Assembly: GCA_023426365.1 (NCBI GenBank)
Contig: JAFAAW010000108.1
Coordinates: 1-38,575, forward strand
Reading direction: 5' to 3'
Source: Pseudomonadota bacterium
GTDB taxonomy: Bacteria > Pseudomonadota > Alphaproteobacteria > Rhodospirillales > Magnetospirillaceae
DNA: 38,575 nucleotides
Below, piece by piece: positions 9,835 to 17,361 of this stretch; the first letter of the stretch is position 1, and each line of letters begins with the position of its first letter. Made by a program: the position numbers and the translations under genes. The notes beneath the pieces were generated by a model, which did not search any database, was not told the DNA's origin, and saw only the letters and a list, made by a program, of their open reading frames with translations.

Positions 9835-10539
9835 ATGAAGACCTGTGTGGCCATTCGGCACGTGGCGTTCGAGGATCTGGACCTGCTGGAAGGCGTCCTG
9901 GGCGAACGCGGTTTCCAGTGCCGCTATGTGGATGCCCCCACCGACGACATCGCCGCGGTGGACGCGCTGGCCCCCGATCTGCTTGTGGTGCTGGGCGGGC
10001 CGATCGGCGCCTATGACGAGGCGTTGTTTCCCTTCCTGATCCCCGAACTGAAACTGGTGGAACGGCGGCTCGAGGCCGACCGCCCCATCCTGGGTCTGTG
10101 CCTGGGCGCCCAGATCATGGCCCGCGCCCTTGGCGCCCGGGTTTATCGCAATCCCAACGGCAAGGAACTGGGCTGGTCGGCGCTGTCGCTGACCGAGGCC
10201 GGGGAGAACTCGGCGCTGGGCGGGCTTGGCGACGCGGCCGTGCTGCACTGGCACGGTGACACTTTCGATCTGCCGCATGGGGCCGAGCGGCTGGCCTCGA
10301 CCCCGCAGACCGCCAATCAGGCCTTTGCCTGGGGCCAGCGGGCGCTGGGCCTGCAATTCCATGCCGAGGTGACGGCGCGCGGCCTGGAACGCTGGTTCGT
10401 CGGCAACGTGGACGAAATCGCAAGCATTCCCGGCCTCGACCTGCCGCAATTGCGCGCCGAGACCGCCCGCCACGCCCCGCTGGTGGGGACGCGCGGCCGC
10501 GCGGTCCTGGGGCAATGGGTGGATCAGGTCTGCGCATAG
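9835..10539 (+). CDS. Class I glutamine amidotransferase (GMP synthase-like family)
   Basis: A 234-residue stand-alone GATase1 domain. The nucleophile elbow is GLCLGAQ with Cys89, and the His/Glu pair of the triad is in LQFHAEV (His176, Glu178). VVLGGPIGAYDE is typical of the family, which includes YfeJ/YbaK-type GMP-synthase-like proteins that hydrolyse glutamine or remove gamma-glutamyl groups. The acceptor is unknown. Start 9835 follows GGGGGGCAGG. An in-frame ATG at 9823 (MGGRMKT) is possible but lies against the preceding terminator. No partner gene is adjacent. Confidence 0.88.
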   Translation: MKTCVAIRHVAFEDLDLLEGVLGERGFQCRYVDAPTDDIAAVDALAPDLLVVLGGPIGAYDEALFPFLIPELKLVERRLEADRPILGLCLGAQIMARALGARVYRNPNGKELGWSALSLTEAGENSALGGLGDAAVLHWHGDTFDLPHGAERLASTPQTANQAFAWGQRALGLQFHAEVTARGLERWFVGNVDEIASIPGLDLPQLRAETARHAPLVGTRGRAVLGQWVDQVCA

Positions 10540-10622
10540 CTGTTCACGCCCGAGGAACGGCTGTATAGTCAAAGCGGCCGCCAAGGGGCAACCCGCAAAC
10601 CGCAAGCCGAAAGAAAGCGGAA

Positions 10623-11738
10623 GTGGACCAAAAGCTGAGAGAGGAAGACGTCGCCCGCCTGCTCGCCAATCCATCGGCGGACACCCGGGCGGAAATCGCC
10701 GGCAAGATCGCAGGGCAGCATCCGGCCCTGAGTTCGGCCCAGCGCAAGCTGGCCGAGGACATTTTCCGCCTGATGGTCAAGGACGCCGAAGTGCGCGTGC
10801 GCGAGGCGCTGTCCCGTCAGTTGAAGGAAAACCCGCTGGTCCCCCATGACGTGGCGCTGTCCTTGGCGCGCGACGTGGACGCCGTGGCGCTGCCCATGCT
10901 GCAATTCTCGGAGGTGCTGACCGACGAGGACCTGATCGAGATCGTCAAGGCGCAGTCGCCGGAAAAGCAGGTGGCGGTCGCCAGCCGCGCCCACGTGTCG
11001 TCCGGCGTGGCCGAGGCGCTGGTGGACAGCCACAACGAAACCGTGGTCGCCACCCTGGTCTCGAACGAAGGGGCCGAACTGACCGAAGCCACGCTGCAGC
11101 GCGTGGTGGACGAGTTCGGCGCGTCCGAGGCGGTGGGCAAGCCACTGGTGGAGCGCGCCTCGCTGCCGGTGACGGTGGCCGAGCGCCTGATGGCCAAGGT
11201 GTCGGAGAACCTGCGCGTCGCCCTGGCCGCCCGCCAGGACCTGTCGCCCGAAACCGTCGCCAACCTGCTGCTGCAGGCGCGCGAGCTGGCCGTGCTGGGG
11301 CTGGCTGACAGCGACACCGACGTCGCCAAGCTGGTCGATCACCTGTACCGCAACAACCGCCTGACGCCGTCCATCATCCTGCGCGCCGTGTGCATGGGCG
11401 ACACCACCTTCTTCGAGACGGCGCTGGCCAAGCTGGCCCGCATCAAGCTGGAGAACGCCCGTACCCTGATCCACGACGCCGGCAAGCGCGGCTTCGAGGC
11501 GCTGTTCGACAAGGCGGGGCTGCCCAAGGCGTTCTTTGCCGCCATGCGCGCCGCCATCGACGTTTCCTACGAAATGGAATATGACGGCGGCCCGAACGAC
11601 CGCGAGCGGTTCTCGCGCCGCATGATCGAGCGCATCTTGACCCAGTACGGGGACCTGGGCGTCGAGTTCGAGACCGACGACCTGGAATACCTGCTGGCCA
11701 AGATGAATCAGTTGCCGGCCACCATGTTGAACGAATAG
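10623..11738 (+). CDS. DUF2336 domain-containing protein
   Basis: A 371-residue, almost entirely helical, acidic cytoplasmic protein that starts with GTG (MDQKLREEDVARLLANPSADTRAEIAGKIA). The repeated pattern of about 25-35 residues with LxxxPxxxV-like turns (ENPLVPHDVALSLARD, DLSPETVANLLLQAR) matches the HEAT-like DUF2336 family. This family is common in Rhodospirillales and Caulobacterales, and no biochemical role is established. A TATAGT box at 10564-10569, with TTCACG 15 bp before it, may be its promoter. The next gene starts 34 bp downstream and is probably cotranscribed. Confidence 0.8.
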   Translation: MDQKLREEDVARLLANPSADTRAEIAGKIAGQHPALSSAQRKLAEDIFRLMVKDAEVRVREALSRQLKENPLVPHDVALSLARDVDAVALPMLQFSEVLTDEDLIEIVKAQSPEKQVAVASRAHVSSGVAEALVDSHNETVVATLVSNEGAELTEATLQRVVDEFGASEAVGKPLVERASLPVTVAERLMAKVSENLRVALAARQDLSPETVANLLLQARELAVLGLADSDTDVAKLVDHLYRNNRLTPSIILRAVCMGDTTFFETALAKLARIKLENARTLIHDAGKRGFEALFDKAGLPKAFFAAMRAAIDVSYEMEYDGGPNDRERFSRRMIERILTQYGDLGVEFETDDLEYLLAKMNQLPATMLNE

Positions 11739-11772
11739 TCCGGAACGCCGGACGCAGGGGATGGGATCAGGG

Positions 11773-12939
11773 ATGTCCGACAAGGGCAAGCCCGCCGTCA
11801 AGGCGGGCGACAAGGACGCGCAGAATCGCAAGGAAATCATCCGTACCATCAAGGGACCCGTCACCGAACGGGTGCTGGAGCTGATTCCGGCGCTCAAATC
11901 CTATGACGATCCCTATGGCACGGTGCTGGCGACGCCCGACCTGCTGTACGCCTGCCTGCAACTGGTCACCACCAGGCGCGAGAAGTTCCTGGACCTGTTG
12001 GTCGATGCGGCCGGCAATCCGGTCGAGGGCGACGACACGCCCCTGCGCTGCGACCGCACGCTGAACCAGATCATCGGCATGGTGGTGCGCTCGGGCACCA
12101 AGGCCTATGCCGACCAGCGCTGGGGCACCGCCGCCAAGCCGCCGTCCAAGGTGATGCACAGCCCGCAGACCAAGTCGCTGCTGGACAAGCTGAGCGATCT
12201 GGTGCGCGGCAAGTGGAGCGAGGCGGAACAGCCCAAGCCGACGCCCACCCAGGGCGACCGCTTCTATGCCGCCATCAAGGATCACCTGGATTTCGACTGG
12301 CAGGTGCCGCTGATCCCGTATTTCGCGGAAATCCCCATCAAGCTGATCAACGAGCTGGGCAAGGGCGTCACCACGCTCCGCACGCCCGAGGGCATCGCCG
12401 CGCTGGCCGATATCGGCCGCCATTCCATGGAACAGGCGCGCAAGATCCTGACCGACGAGATGATGCGCGAGATGCTGGATACCCAGCCGCTGGCGGCCAA
12501 GGGCGTGGCCTTCCTGGGCAAGGAGCGCTACGAGTTCCTGCACGGCGCCGTCTACGAGAAGATGGGCGACAAGTTCTGGGAAATGTGCGTGGACTGTGAC
12601 CGCCTGGAGGCCATGGAGGTCCAGAACGCCAAGGACCTGGAGAACATGGCCGGCTGGCTGCACATGATCTCGGGCGAGACCATCAATCAGCTCGTGCACT
12701 ATCTGCAGTTCCACCAGATTCCCATCTTCCTGGGCGTCGCGGTGGACAAGCTGGGCGAGGACAAGTTCGCCCAGATCTTCGGCCCGCCCGGCAACAAGAA
12801 GCTGATCAAGATGTTCTGCGAGAAGACCCAGCGCACGCCGCTGGACCCGTCCGATCCGCACGAGGACCTCAAGCGGCGCCTGCCCGACGTGTTCGGCGCC
12901 TATCTGCGCTCGCCGGTGGATTTCGAAAAGGGATTGTAG
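11773..12939 (+). CDS. Conserved-looking hypothetical protein, unrecognised
   Basis: A 388-residue soluble protein with no signal peptide or membrane segment. I recognise no domain. The N-terminal 25 residues are Lys/Asp-rich and probably disordered (MSDKGKPAVKAGDKDAQNRK). The rest is mixed helical with many Lys, Glu and Asp, and a Trp/Met-rich segment near DKFWEMCVDCDRLEAMEVQ. Start 11773 is chosen because AGGGG lies 12 bp upstream; an in-frame ATG at 11761 adds four residues. Codon use matches the neighbours, so it is a resident gene. It follows the DUF2336 gene by 34 bp, suggesting a functional pair. A strong hairpin terminator follows. Confidence 0.7.
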   Translation: MSDKGKPAVKAGDKDAQNRKEIIRTIKGPVTERVLELIPALKSYDDPYGTVLATPDLLYACLQLVTTRREKFLDLLVDAAGNPVEGDDTPLRCDRTLNQIIGMVVRSGTKAYADQRWGTAAKPPSKVMHSPQTKSLLDKLSDLVRGKWSEAEQPKPTPTQGDRFYAAIKDHLDFDWQVPLIPYFAEIPIKLINELGKGVTTLRTPEGIAALADIGRHSMEQARKILTDEMMREMLDTQPLAAKGVAFLGKERYEFLHGAVYEKMGDKFWEMCVDCDRLEAMEVQNAKDLENMAGWLHMISGETINQLVHYLQFHQIPIFLGVAVDKLGEDKFAQIFGPPGNKKLIKMFCEKTQRTPLDPSDPHEDLKRRLPDVFGAYLRSPVDFEKGL

Positions 12940-12943
12940 CGCC

Positions 12944-12967
12944 CGCCGGCCCCCACCGGGGCCGGCG
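12944..12967. terminator. Hairpin between convergent genes
   Basis: A 10-bp G/C stem (12944-12953 paired with 12958-12967, arms CGCCGGCCCC / GGGGCCGGCG) with loop CACC, directly after the stop of the 388-residue protein and before the end of the convergent ChaN-like gene. No T-tract follows on the plus strand, so termination strength is uncertain. Confidence 0.55.
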
Positions 12968-12984
12968 CGTCCCCGCCGGCGCGC

Positions 12985-13938
12985 CTATTTCTTCTGTTCC
13001 ATGTGACGGCGGAATGCCTCGCACTGGTCCTCGCGCTCGGCGCGCGGGGTGAACCATACCGCGTCGAACGGCAGGGACGGGCTGTCGAACAGGCGGCCAT
13101 AGGCGGCCGGATCGGTTTCGTCCTGCTTGGCCTCCAGGAAGGCCAGGGCGAAGATTTTGGCCTGGGGGCGGTCGGCGGCCAGCACCGCCGGAACGCCGTG
13201 ATCGGTGCGCACATGGCCGGCCCCGGCGATCAGCACCGCGCCGTCGGTGCCGTCCAATCCGCGCGACAGGGCCTGGGCCATGACGGCGTCGCGGCTGCGC
13301 TGCACCCGCACCATGCCGGCCACCGCCTTGTCGGGCAGCATGCCGCAATGGCCGGTCTTGATCTCGTTTTCCATCAGGGCGATCTGGTCGGCCGGCAGGG
13401 CGGGCAGGGGGGAGCTGTCCTCGCCCCTGGCGATGGCGCGAACCTGGGCGCGGGTCAGGTTGGCCGGCGACAGCGGCGCGCCGGCCCGCAAGGCCGCCTC
13501 GGCCACCGGCCGGTACATGGTCCAGGCGGGCCAGCCGCTCTTGTCCCAGTCCAGCGCGGCACCCAGCCCGGCGGCGTCGTTGGGGTTGGCGTCCAGATGG
13601 CGGCGCAACGCCGCCTCCTGGCCGCCGTCGATCATTTCCAGCGCCACCAGCGGACGGCGCCCCGGCGCGGTCAGGCGGCCCAGCATCCAGGCCTGCAAGG
13701 CGTGGTGGTCGGCATTGTCATGGGTTTCGCCCAGCAGCACGGCATCGGCGGCGCGGGCCAGCGCCACCACTTCGTCCGGGCTGGCGAACCGCCCCGGACC
13801 CGGCAGCCAGACCTTGCCCACCAGCGGGTGGTCGCGCAGCAGCGGGGTGGTGAAGGCGGGCAGGGGTTCGGCCCGGGCGGGCAGGGCGGCGGTGGCGCAA
13901 AGGCCCAGCAGCAGGACAGAAAGGACGGCAAGGCGCAT
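12985..13938 (-). CDS. Secreted ChaN-family protein (haem-binding / DUF399-like)
   Basis: A 317-residue exported protein. The start at 13938 gives a clean signal peptide (MRLAVLSVLLLGLCATAALPARA) with GGGGACC just upstream; the frame is open 17 codons further. The LGLC sequence does not fit a lipobox well, so cleavage by signal peptidase I is more likely than lipidation. Family motifs are VLLGETHDNADHH, VALEMIDG, the TGHCGMLP segment and IAGAGHVRTDHGVP. This resembles ChaN of Campylobacter and pseudomonads, where a conserved Glu-Thr-His and later His residues bind haem or metal. A role in iron or haem handling is known for some members and only inferred here. Confidence 0.8.
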   Translation of the reverse strand: MRLAVLSVLLLGLCATAALPARAEPLPAFTTPLLRDHPLVGKVWLPGPGRFASPDEVVALARAADAVLLGETHDNADHHALQAWMLGRLTAPGRRPLVALEMIDGGQEAALRRHLDANPNDAAGLGAALDWDKSGWPAWTMYRPVAEAALRAGAPLSPANLTRAQVRAIARGEDSSPLPALPADQIALMENEIKTGHCGMLPDKAVAGMVRVQRSRDAVMAQALSRGLDGTDGAVLIAGAGHVRTDHGVPAVLAADRPQAKIFALAFLEAKQDETDPAAYGRLFDSPSLPFDAVWFTPRAEREDQCEAFRRHMEQKK

Positions 13939-13994
13939 ATCGGTCCCCGAACGGCGGTGGTCCCGCCAATGTAGGAGCCGCGCGCGCAAAGAGA

Positions 13995-14022
13995 AAGGGC
14001 CGGTCCTGACGGACCGGCCCTT
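13995..14022 (-). terminator. Terminator of the dctPQM operon
   Basis: A perfect 12-bp stem AAGGGCCGGTCC / GGACCGGCCCTT (13995-14006 and 14011-14022), loop TGAC, 6 bp after the dctM stop. On the minus strand it is followed by T-rich CTCTTTG. Confidence 0.85.
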
Positions 14023-14028
14023 CGCCCC

Positions 14029-15312
14029 TTACATGATGCCCAGGAACTTGGGCAGCCAGATGGACAGCGGCGGCCAGTAGGTCACCACCACCAGGAAGCC
14101 CAGCATGGTCATCAGCCAGGGCATGACCGCGACGGTCAGCTCGGTGATGCCCATTTTGGTGATGCCCGAGGCGACATAGAGGTTTAGACCCACGGGCGGG
14201 TGGCACATGCCGACCTCCATGTTCACCACGATCAGGATGCCGAAATGCACCGGGTCGATGCCCAGCTTCATGGCCACCGGGAACAGGATGGGCGCCATGA
14301 TCAGCACGATCGAGGACGGTTCCATGAAGTTGCCGGCCGCCAGCAGCAGCAGGTTGGTCACCAGCAGGAAGGCGAGCACGCCGAACTGGTTGGCGACGAT
14401 CCAGTCCGCGATGGCCTGCGGGATGTTCTCGTTGGCCAGCACGAAGCTGAACAGCACCGCGTTGGTGATGATGTACAGCAGCATGGCCGACATCGAGGCC
14501 GACGACAGCAGGATGTTGACCACGCCCCGGAGCGGCATGTCCTTGTAGACGAACACCGCGATGACGAAGGCGTAGACGGCGCTCATGGCCGCGGCTTCGG
14601 TCGGGGTGAACACGCCCGAATAGATGCCGCCGATCACGATGACGATCAGCATCAGGCCCCAGATGGCCTCGCGGAAGGTGCTCAGGCGGACCCTCAGGCT
14701 GGCCTTGGGCAGGCGCGGATAGTTGTTCTTCTTGGCGATTACCCAGGTGGTCAGGCCCAGCAGGAAGGCCAGCACCAGACCGGGGATGACGCCCGCCATG
14801 AACAGCGCGCCGACCGAGGTGTTGGTGGCGACCGCGTACATCACCATCACCAGCGACGGCGGGATCAGGATGCCCAGCGCGCCCGACACGGTGATCACAC
14901 CGGCGCCGAACTTGCGCGGGAAGCCCTGCTTGACCATGGCCGGCAGGATGATCGAGCCGATGGCGACCACGGTGGCCGGGCTGGAACCCGACACGGCGGC
15001 GAACAGGGCGCAGGCCACCACGCCGGCCAGCGCAAGGCCGCCATGCCAGTGGCCCACCATGGCGGTGGCGAAGTTGATCATGCGGCGCGCGACGCCGCCA
15101 TGGGTCAGGAAGTTACCGGCCAGGATGAAGAACGGGATCGCCATGATCTCGAACTTCTCGATGCCGGTGAACAGCTTGAGCGCCACCGACTGGATCGGCA
15201 CGTCGGTCATGGTGAAGAGGAAGGTGAGAACGGTCAGGCCCAGCGAGATGGAGATGGGCATGCCGGTCAGCATCAGGACCAGCAACAGGCCGAAGATGAC
15301 GAAGGCGCTCAT
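14029..15312 (-). CDS. dctM: TRAP C4-dicarboxylate transporter, large permease DctM
   Basis: A 427-residue inner-membrane protein with about 12 hydrophobic helices, the catalytic membrane subunit of a tripartite ATP-independent periplasmic transporter. It couples substrate uptake to the Na+ gradient. Recognisable segments are FVIFGLLLVLMLTGMPISISLGLTV at the N-terminus, the FFILAGNFLTHGGVARRMINFA motif, AVSGSSPATVVAIGSI and the C-terminal MEVGMCHPPVGLNLYVASGI, which is highly conserved in DctM. It overlaps dctQ by 4 bp (ATGA). A strong terminator follows. Confidence 0.95.
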   Translation of the reverse strand: MSAFVIFGLLLVLMLTGMPISISLGLTVLTFLFTMTDVPIQSVALKLFTGIEKFEIMAIPFFILAGNFLTHGGVARRMINFATAMVGHWHGGLALAGVVACALFAAVSGSSPATVVAIGSIILPAMVKQGFPRKFGAGVITVSGALGILIPPSLVMVMYAVATNTSVGALFMAGVIPGLVLAFLLGLTTWVIAKKNNYPRLPKASLRVRLSTFREAIWGLMLIVIVIGGIYSGVFTPTEAAAMSAVYAFVIAVFVYKDMPLRGVVNILLSSASMSAMLLYIITNAVLFSFVLANENIPQAIADWIVANQFGVLAFLLVTNLLLLAAGNFMEPSSIVLIMAPILFPVAMKLGIDPVHFGILIVVNMEVGMCHPPVGLNLYVASGITKMGITELTVAVMPWLMTMLGFLVVVTYWPPLSIWLPKFLGIM

Positions 15313-16097
15313 TTACGGGACTCCCCTTCGTTCTTGGCCGAGGCGTCGCCGCCTTCCCAGTCGTCGGGTTTGGGTTCCTTGGGGGTGGTGACGTTGCCGT
15401 CCAGCGACGGGTCGCCGGCCTCGCCCTTGTGGTGGGCAAGATCCTTGGGATGCAGGCCGTCGTCCATTTCGAACCAGTTGATGTCCTGGGCGGCGCGCTG
15501 CGGATCGGTGGTGTCTTCTTCCAGGCCCTCGACATGGCCGTGGTCATGGTGCGGCAACTCGCCGGTCTTGATGAAGCTGACGCAAACCTGGAGGAAGCGG
15601 AAGCACATCAGGGCCGAACCCAGCGGGATGGCGGAATAGACGATCCAGGTCGGCCATTCCAGGTCGGCGGTGATGGGGCCCTCGTACAGGTCCTCACCGG
15701 CGATGCCCAGCATGTTGTAGATCGAGTAATGGGCGCCGTTCTCCCACACGAAGTCGCCGCCCAGGACGGCGATGACGGAGGTGAACAGCGCGCCGGCCAG
15801 CAGGCCGAACACGATGAACTTGCCGCGCATGCGATCTTCCATGCGGTTGATCAGCACGTCCACGCCGACGTGGATGCCGGTGCGCACGCCATAGGCGGCA
15901 CCGAACTTGGCCATCCACACGAACATGATGATGCACAATTCCTGCGCCCAGGCGAAGTCGATGTGCGCCACGTAATCGTAGAGGAAGGGCACGCCAGCGG
16001 CGTAACGATGCATGACTGCCACGAAGATGATCGTCGTCGCGGCGGCCATGAGGAAGGCGATCAGCGCTTCCTCAAGATGGTTGAGAAGTTTAGACAT
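15309..16097 (-). CDS. dctQ: TRAP C4-dicarboxylate transporter, small permease DctQ with long acidic C-terminal tail
   Basis: A 262-residue inner-membrane protein starting at 16097, where GGAGCAAAC precedes the ATG. Four membrane helices are visible (about 11-29, 48-66, 94-113, 150-172), with the family motif FAWAQELCIIMFVWMAKFGAAYGVRTGIHVGVD. After residue 178 comes an 84-residue hydrophilic tail that starts LPHHDHGH and is rich in Asp, Glu, Gly and Pro. Ordinary DctQ proteins stop soon after the fourth helix. The tail has the same codon style as the rest and shows no sign of frameshift. Its function is unknown. It may interact with the cytoplasmic face of DctM. Confidence 0.92.
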   Translation of the reverse strand: MSKLLNHLEEALIAFLMAAATTIIFVAVMHRYAAGVPFLYDYVAHIDFAWAQELCIIMFVWMAKFGAAYGVRTGIHVGVDVLINRMEDRMRGKFIVFGLLAGALFTSVIAVLGGDFVWENGAHYSIYNMLGIAGEDLYEGPITADLEWPTWIVYSAIPLGSALMCFRFLQVCVSFIKTGELPHHDHGHVEGLEEDTTDPQRAAQDINWFEMDDGLHPKDLAHHKGEAGDPSLDGNVTTPKEPKPDDWEGGDASAKNEGESRK

Positions 16098-16116
16098 GTT
16101 TGCTCCGCATGCGCAG

Positions 16117-16163
16117 AAAAAAAAGGGGTGCCCGGCCAAGGTTCAACTGGCGCAGGGCACCCC
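16117..16163 (-). terminator. Terminator-like attenuator between dctP and dctQ
   Basis: On the minus strand a 9-bp G/C stem (16155-16163 with 16125-16133, arms GGGGTGCCC / GGGCACCCC), extended by GCCA/TGGC inside, is followed at once by eight Ts (16117-16124). This is a complete intrinsic terminator inside the operon. It follows dctP by 18 bp and precedes dctQ by about 20 bp. It would let most transcripts end after dctP and give excess binding protein. Confidence 0.85.
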
Positions 16164-16181
16164 CCGTCTCTAGGTGCTAGA

Positions 16182-17195
16182 TCAGTTCTTGAAGCCGAAC
16201 TTCTCGGCTTCCTTGTAAATGGCCTGGATCAGCGGGGCGCCGACACGGCCTTCCATGTCCTTGTGCACCGGCAGCAGGGCCTTGCGCCACACTTCCAGCT
16301 CTTCCGCGGTCGGCTGATGGAATTCGGTCTTGCCCGAAGCCTTCATGGCGGCCAGCGAGTCGTCGTTCTCGGTCTGGGCGATGGCGTTGGCGAAGCGGGT
16401 GGACTCGTTCATGGCGCCTTCCAGGGTGGCGCGGATGTCGGCCGGCAGGCCTTCCCAGAACTTCTTGTTCACGATCACCGCATAGCCCAGGTAGCCATGG
16501 TTGGTGATGGTGCCGTACTTCTGCACTTCGTGCATCTTCTGGGTGTACATGTTGGACGGCGGGTTCTCGGTGCCGTCAACGACGCCGGTCTGCAGCGCCT
16601 GATAAACTTCCGAGAAGGCCATGACCTGCGGCAGGGCGCCCAGCGCGCGCATCTCGGCGTCCAGAACCTTGGACGACTGGATACGCATCTTCAGGCCCTT
16701 CATGTCGGCGGGCGACTTCAGCGGCTTGTTGGCCGACAGAACCTTGAAGCCGTTGTCCCAATAGGCCAGGCCGATGATGCCCTTGCTTTCCAGCTTCTTC
16801 AGCAGGCCGATGCCGATCGGGCCTTCGGTGACCGCGCGCAGCACTTCCTTGGACGGGAAGATGTAGGGCAGGTCGAAGACCTCGAATTCCTTGACGCCCA
16901 GCGGGCCGAACTTGGCGAGCGACGGGGCCAGCATCTGCACGGCGCCGAGCTGCAGCGCTTCAAGCTCTTCCTTGTCCTTGTAGAGCTGCGAGTTGGGATA
17001 CACCTCGACCTTGACGCGGCCCTTGGTGCGCTCTTCCGCCAGCTTCTTGAACATTTCGGCGGCCTTGCCCTTGGGGGTGTCGGCGGCGACCACGTGGCTG
17101 AACTTGATCACGATGGGCTGCGCCTGCTGCGCCATGGCCGAACCGGCGGCCAGGACACCGGCGAACACGCAGCCGACGAGGGTACGGAATTTCAT
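16182..17195 (-). CDS. dctP: TRAP C4-dicarboxylate transporter, periplasmic binding protein DctP
   Basis: A 337-residue periplasmic binding protein with a Sec signal peptide (MKFRTLVGCVFAGVLAAGSAMA, cleavage before QQAQ). Start 17195 has GGGAGG 9 bp upstream; the frame is open a further 38 codons without support. DctP motifs include IKFSHVVAADTPKGKAAEMFKKLAEERTKG, the MRIQSSK segment carrying the carboxylate-binding Arg, FSEVYQALQTGVVDGTENPPSN and KVLSANKPLKSP. The match to R. capsulatus-type DctP and the adjacent DctS/DctR homologues point to succinate, fumarate or malate uptake. Confidence 0.95.
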   Translation of the reverse strand: MKFRTLVGCVFAGVLAAGSAMAQQAQPIVIKFSHVVAADTPKGKAAEMFKKLAEERTKGRVKVEVYPNSQLYKDKEELEALQLGAVQMLAPSLAKFGPLGVKEFEVFDLPYIFPSKEVLRAVTEGPIGIGLLKKLESKGIIGLAYWDNGFKVLSANKPLKSPADMKGLKMRIQSSKVLDAEMRALGALPQVMAFSEVYQALQTGVVDGTENPPSNMYTQKMHEVQKYGTITNHGYLGYAVIVNKKFWEGLPADIRATLEGAMNESTRFANAIAQTENDDSLAAMKASGKTEFHQPTAEELEVWRKALLPVHKDMEGRVGAPLIQAIYKEAEKFGFKN

Positions 17196-17244
17196 CTGAT
17201 TTTTCCTCCCGAAAAGATTACGCAAGCCTTCATTCGGCCAATTG

Positions 17245-17263
17245 TTCGAAAGTTTCTCGAAAA
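17245..17263. promoter_or_regulatory. Candidate regulator-binding direct repeat in the dctP/dctS divergent promoter region
   Basis: Two TCGAAA hexamers (17246-17251 and 17257-17262) lie 11 bp apart, about one helical turn, on one face of the DNA between the divergent dctP and dctS genes. Response regulators of the FixJ/NarL type often bind such short repeats. Assignment to DctR is inference. Confidence 0.3.
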
Positions 17264-17361
17264 CGGCTATTGTGGATTTCCGAACAAGCGGGTAACAGGC
17301 TGTGGACATTGGGAAATCCTTTGGTCATCAGCCTCACGCGCAACGCGGAACCACAGCGGGA

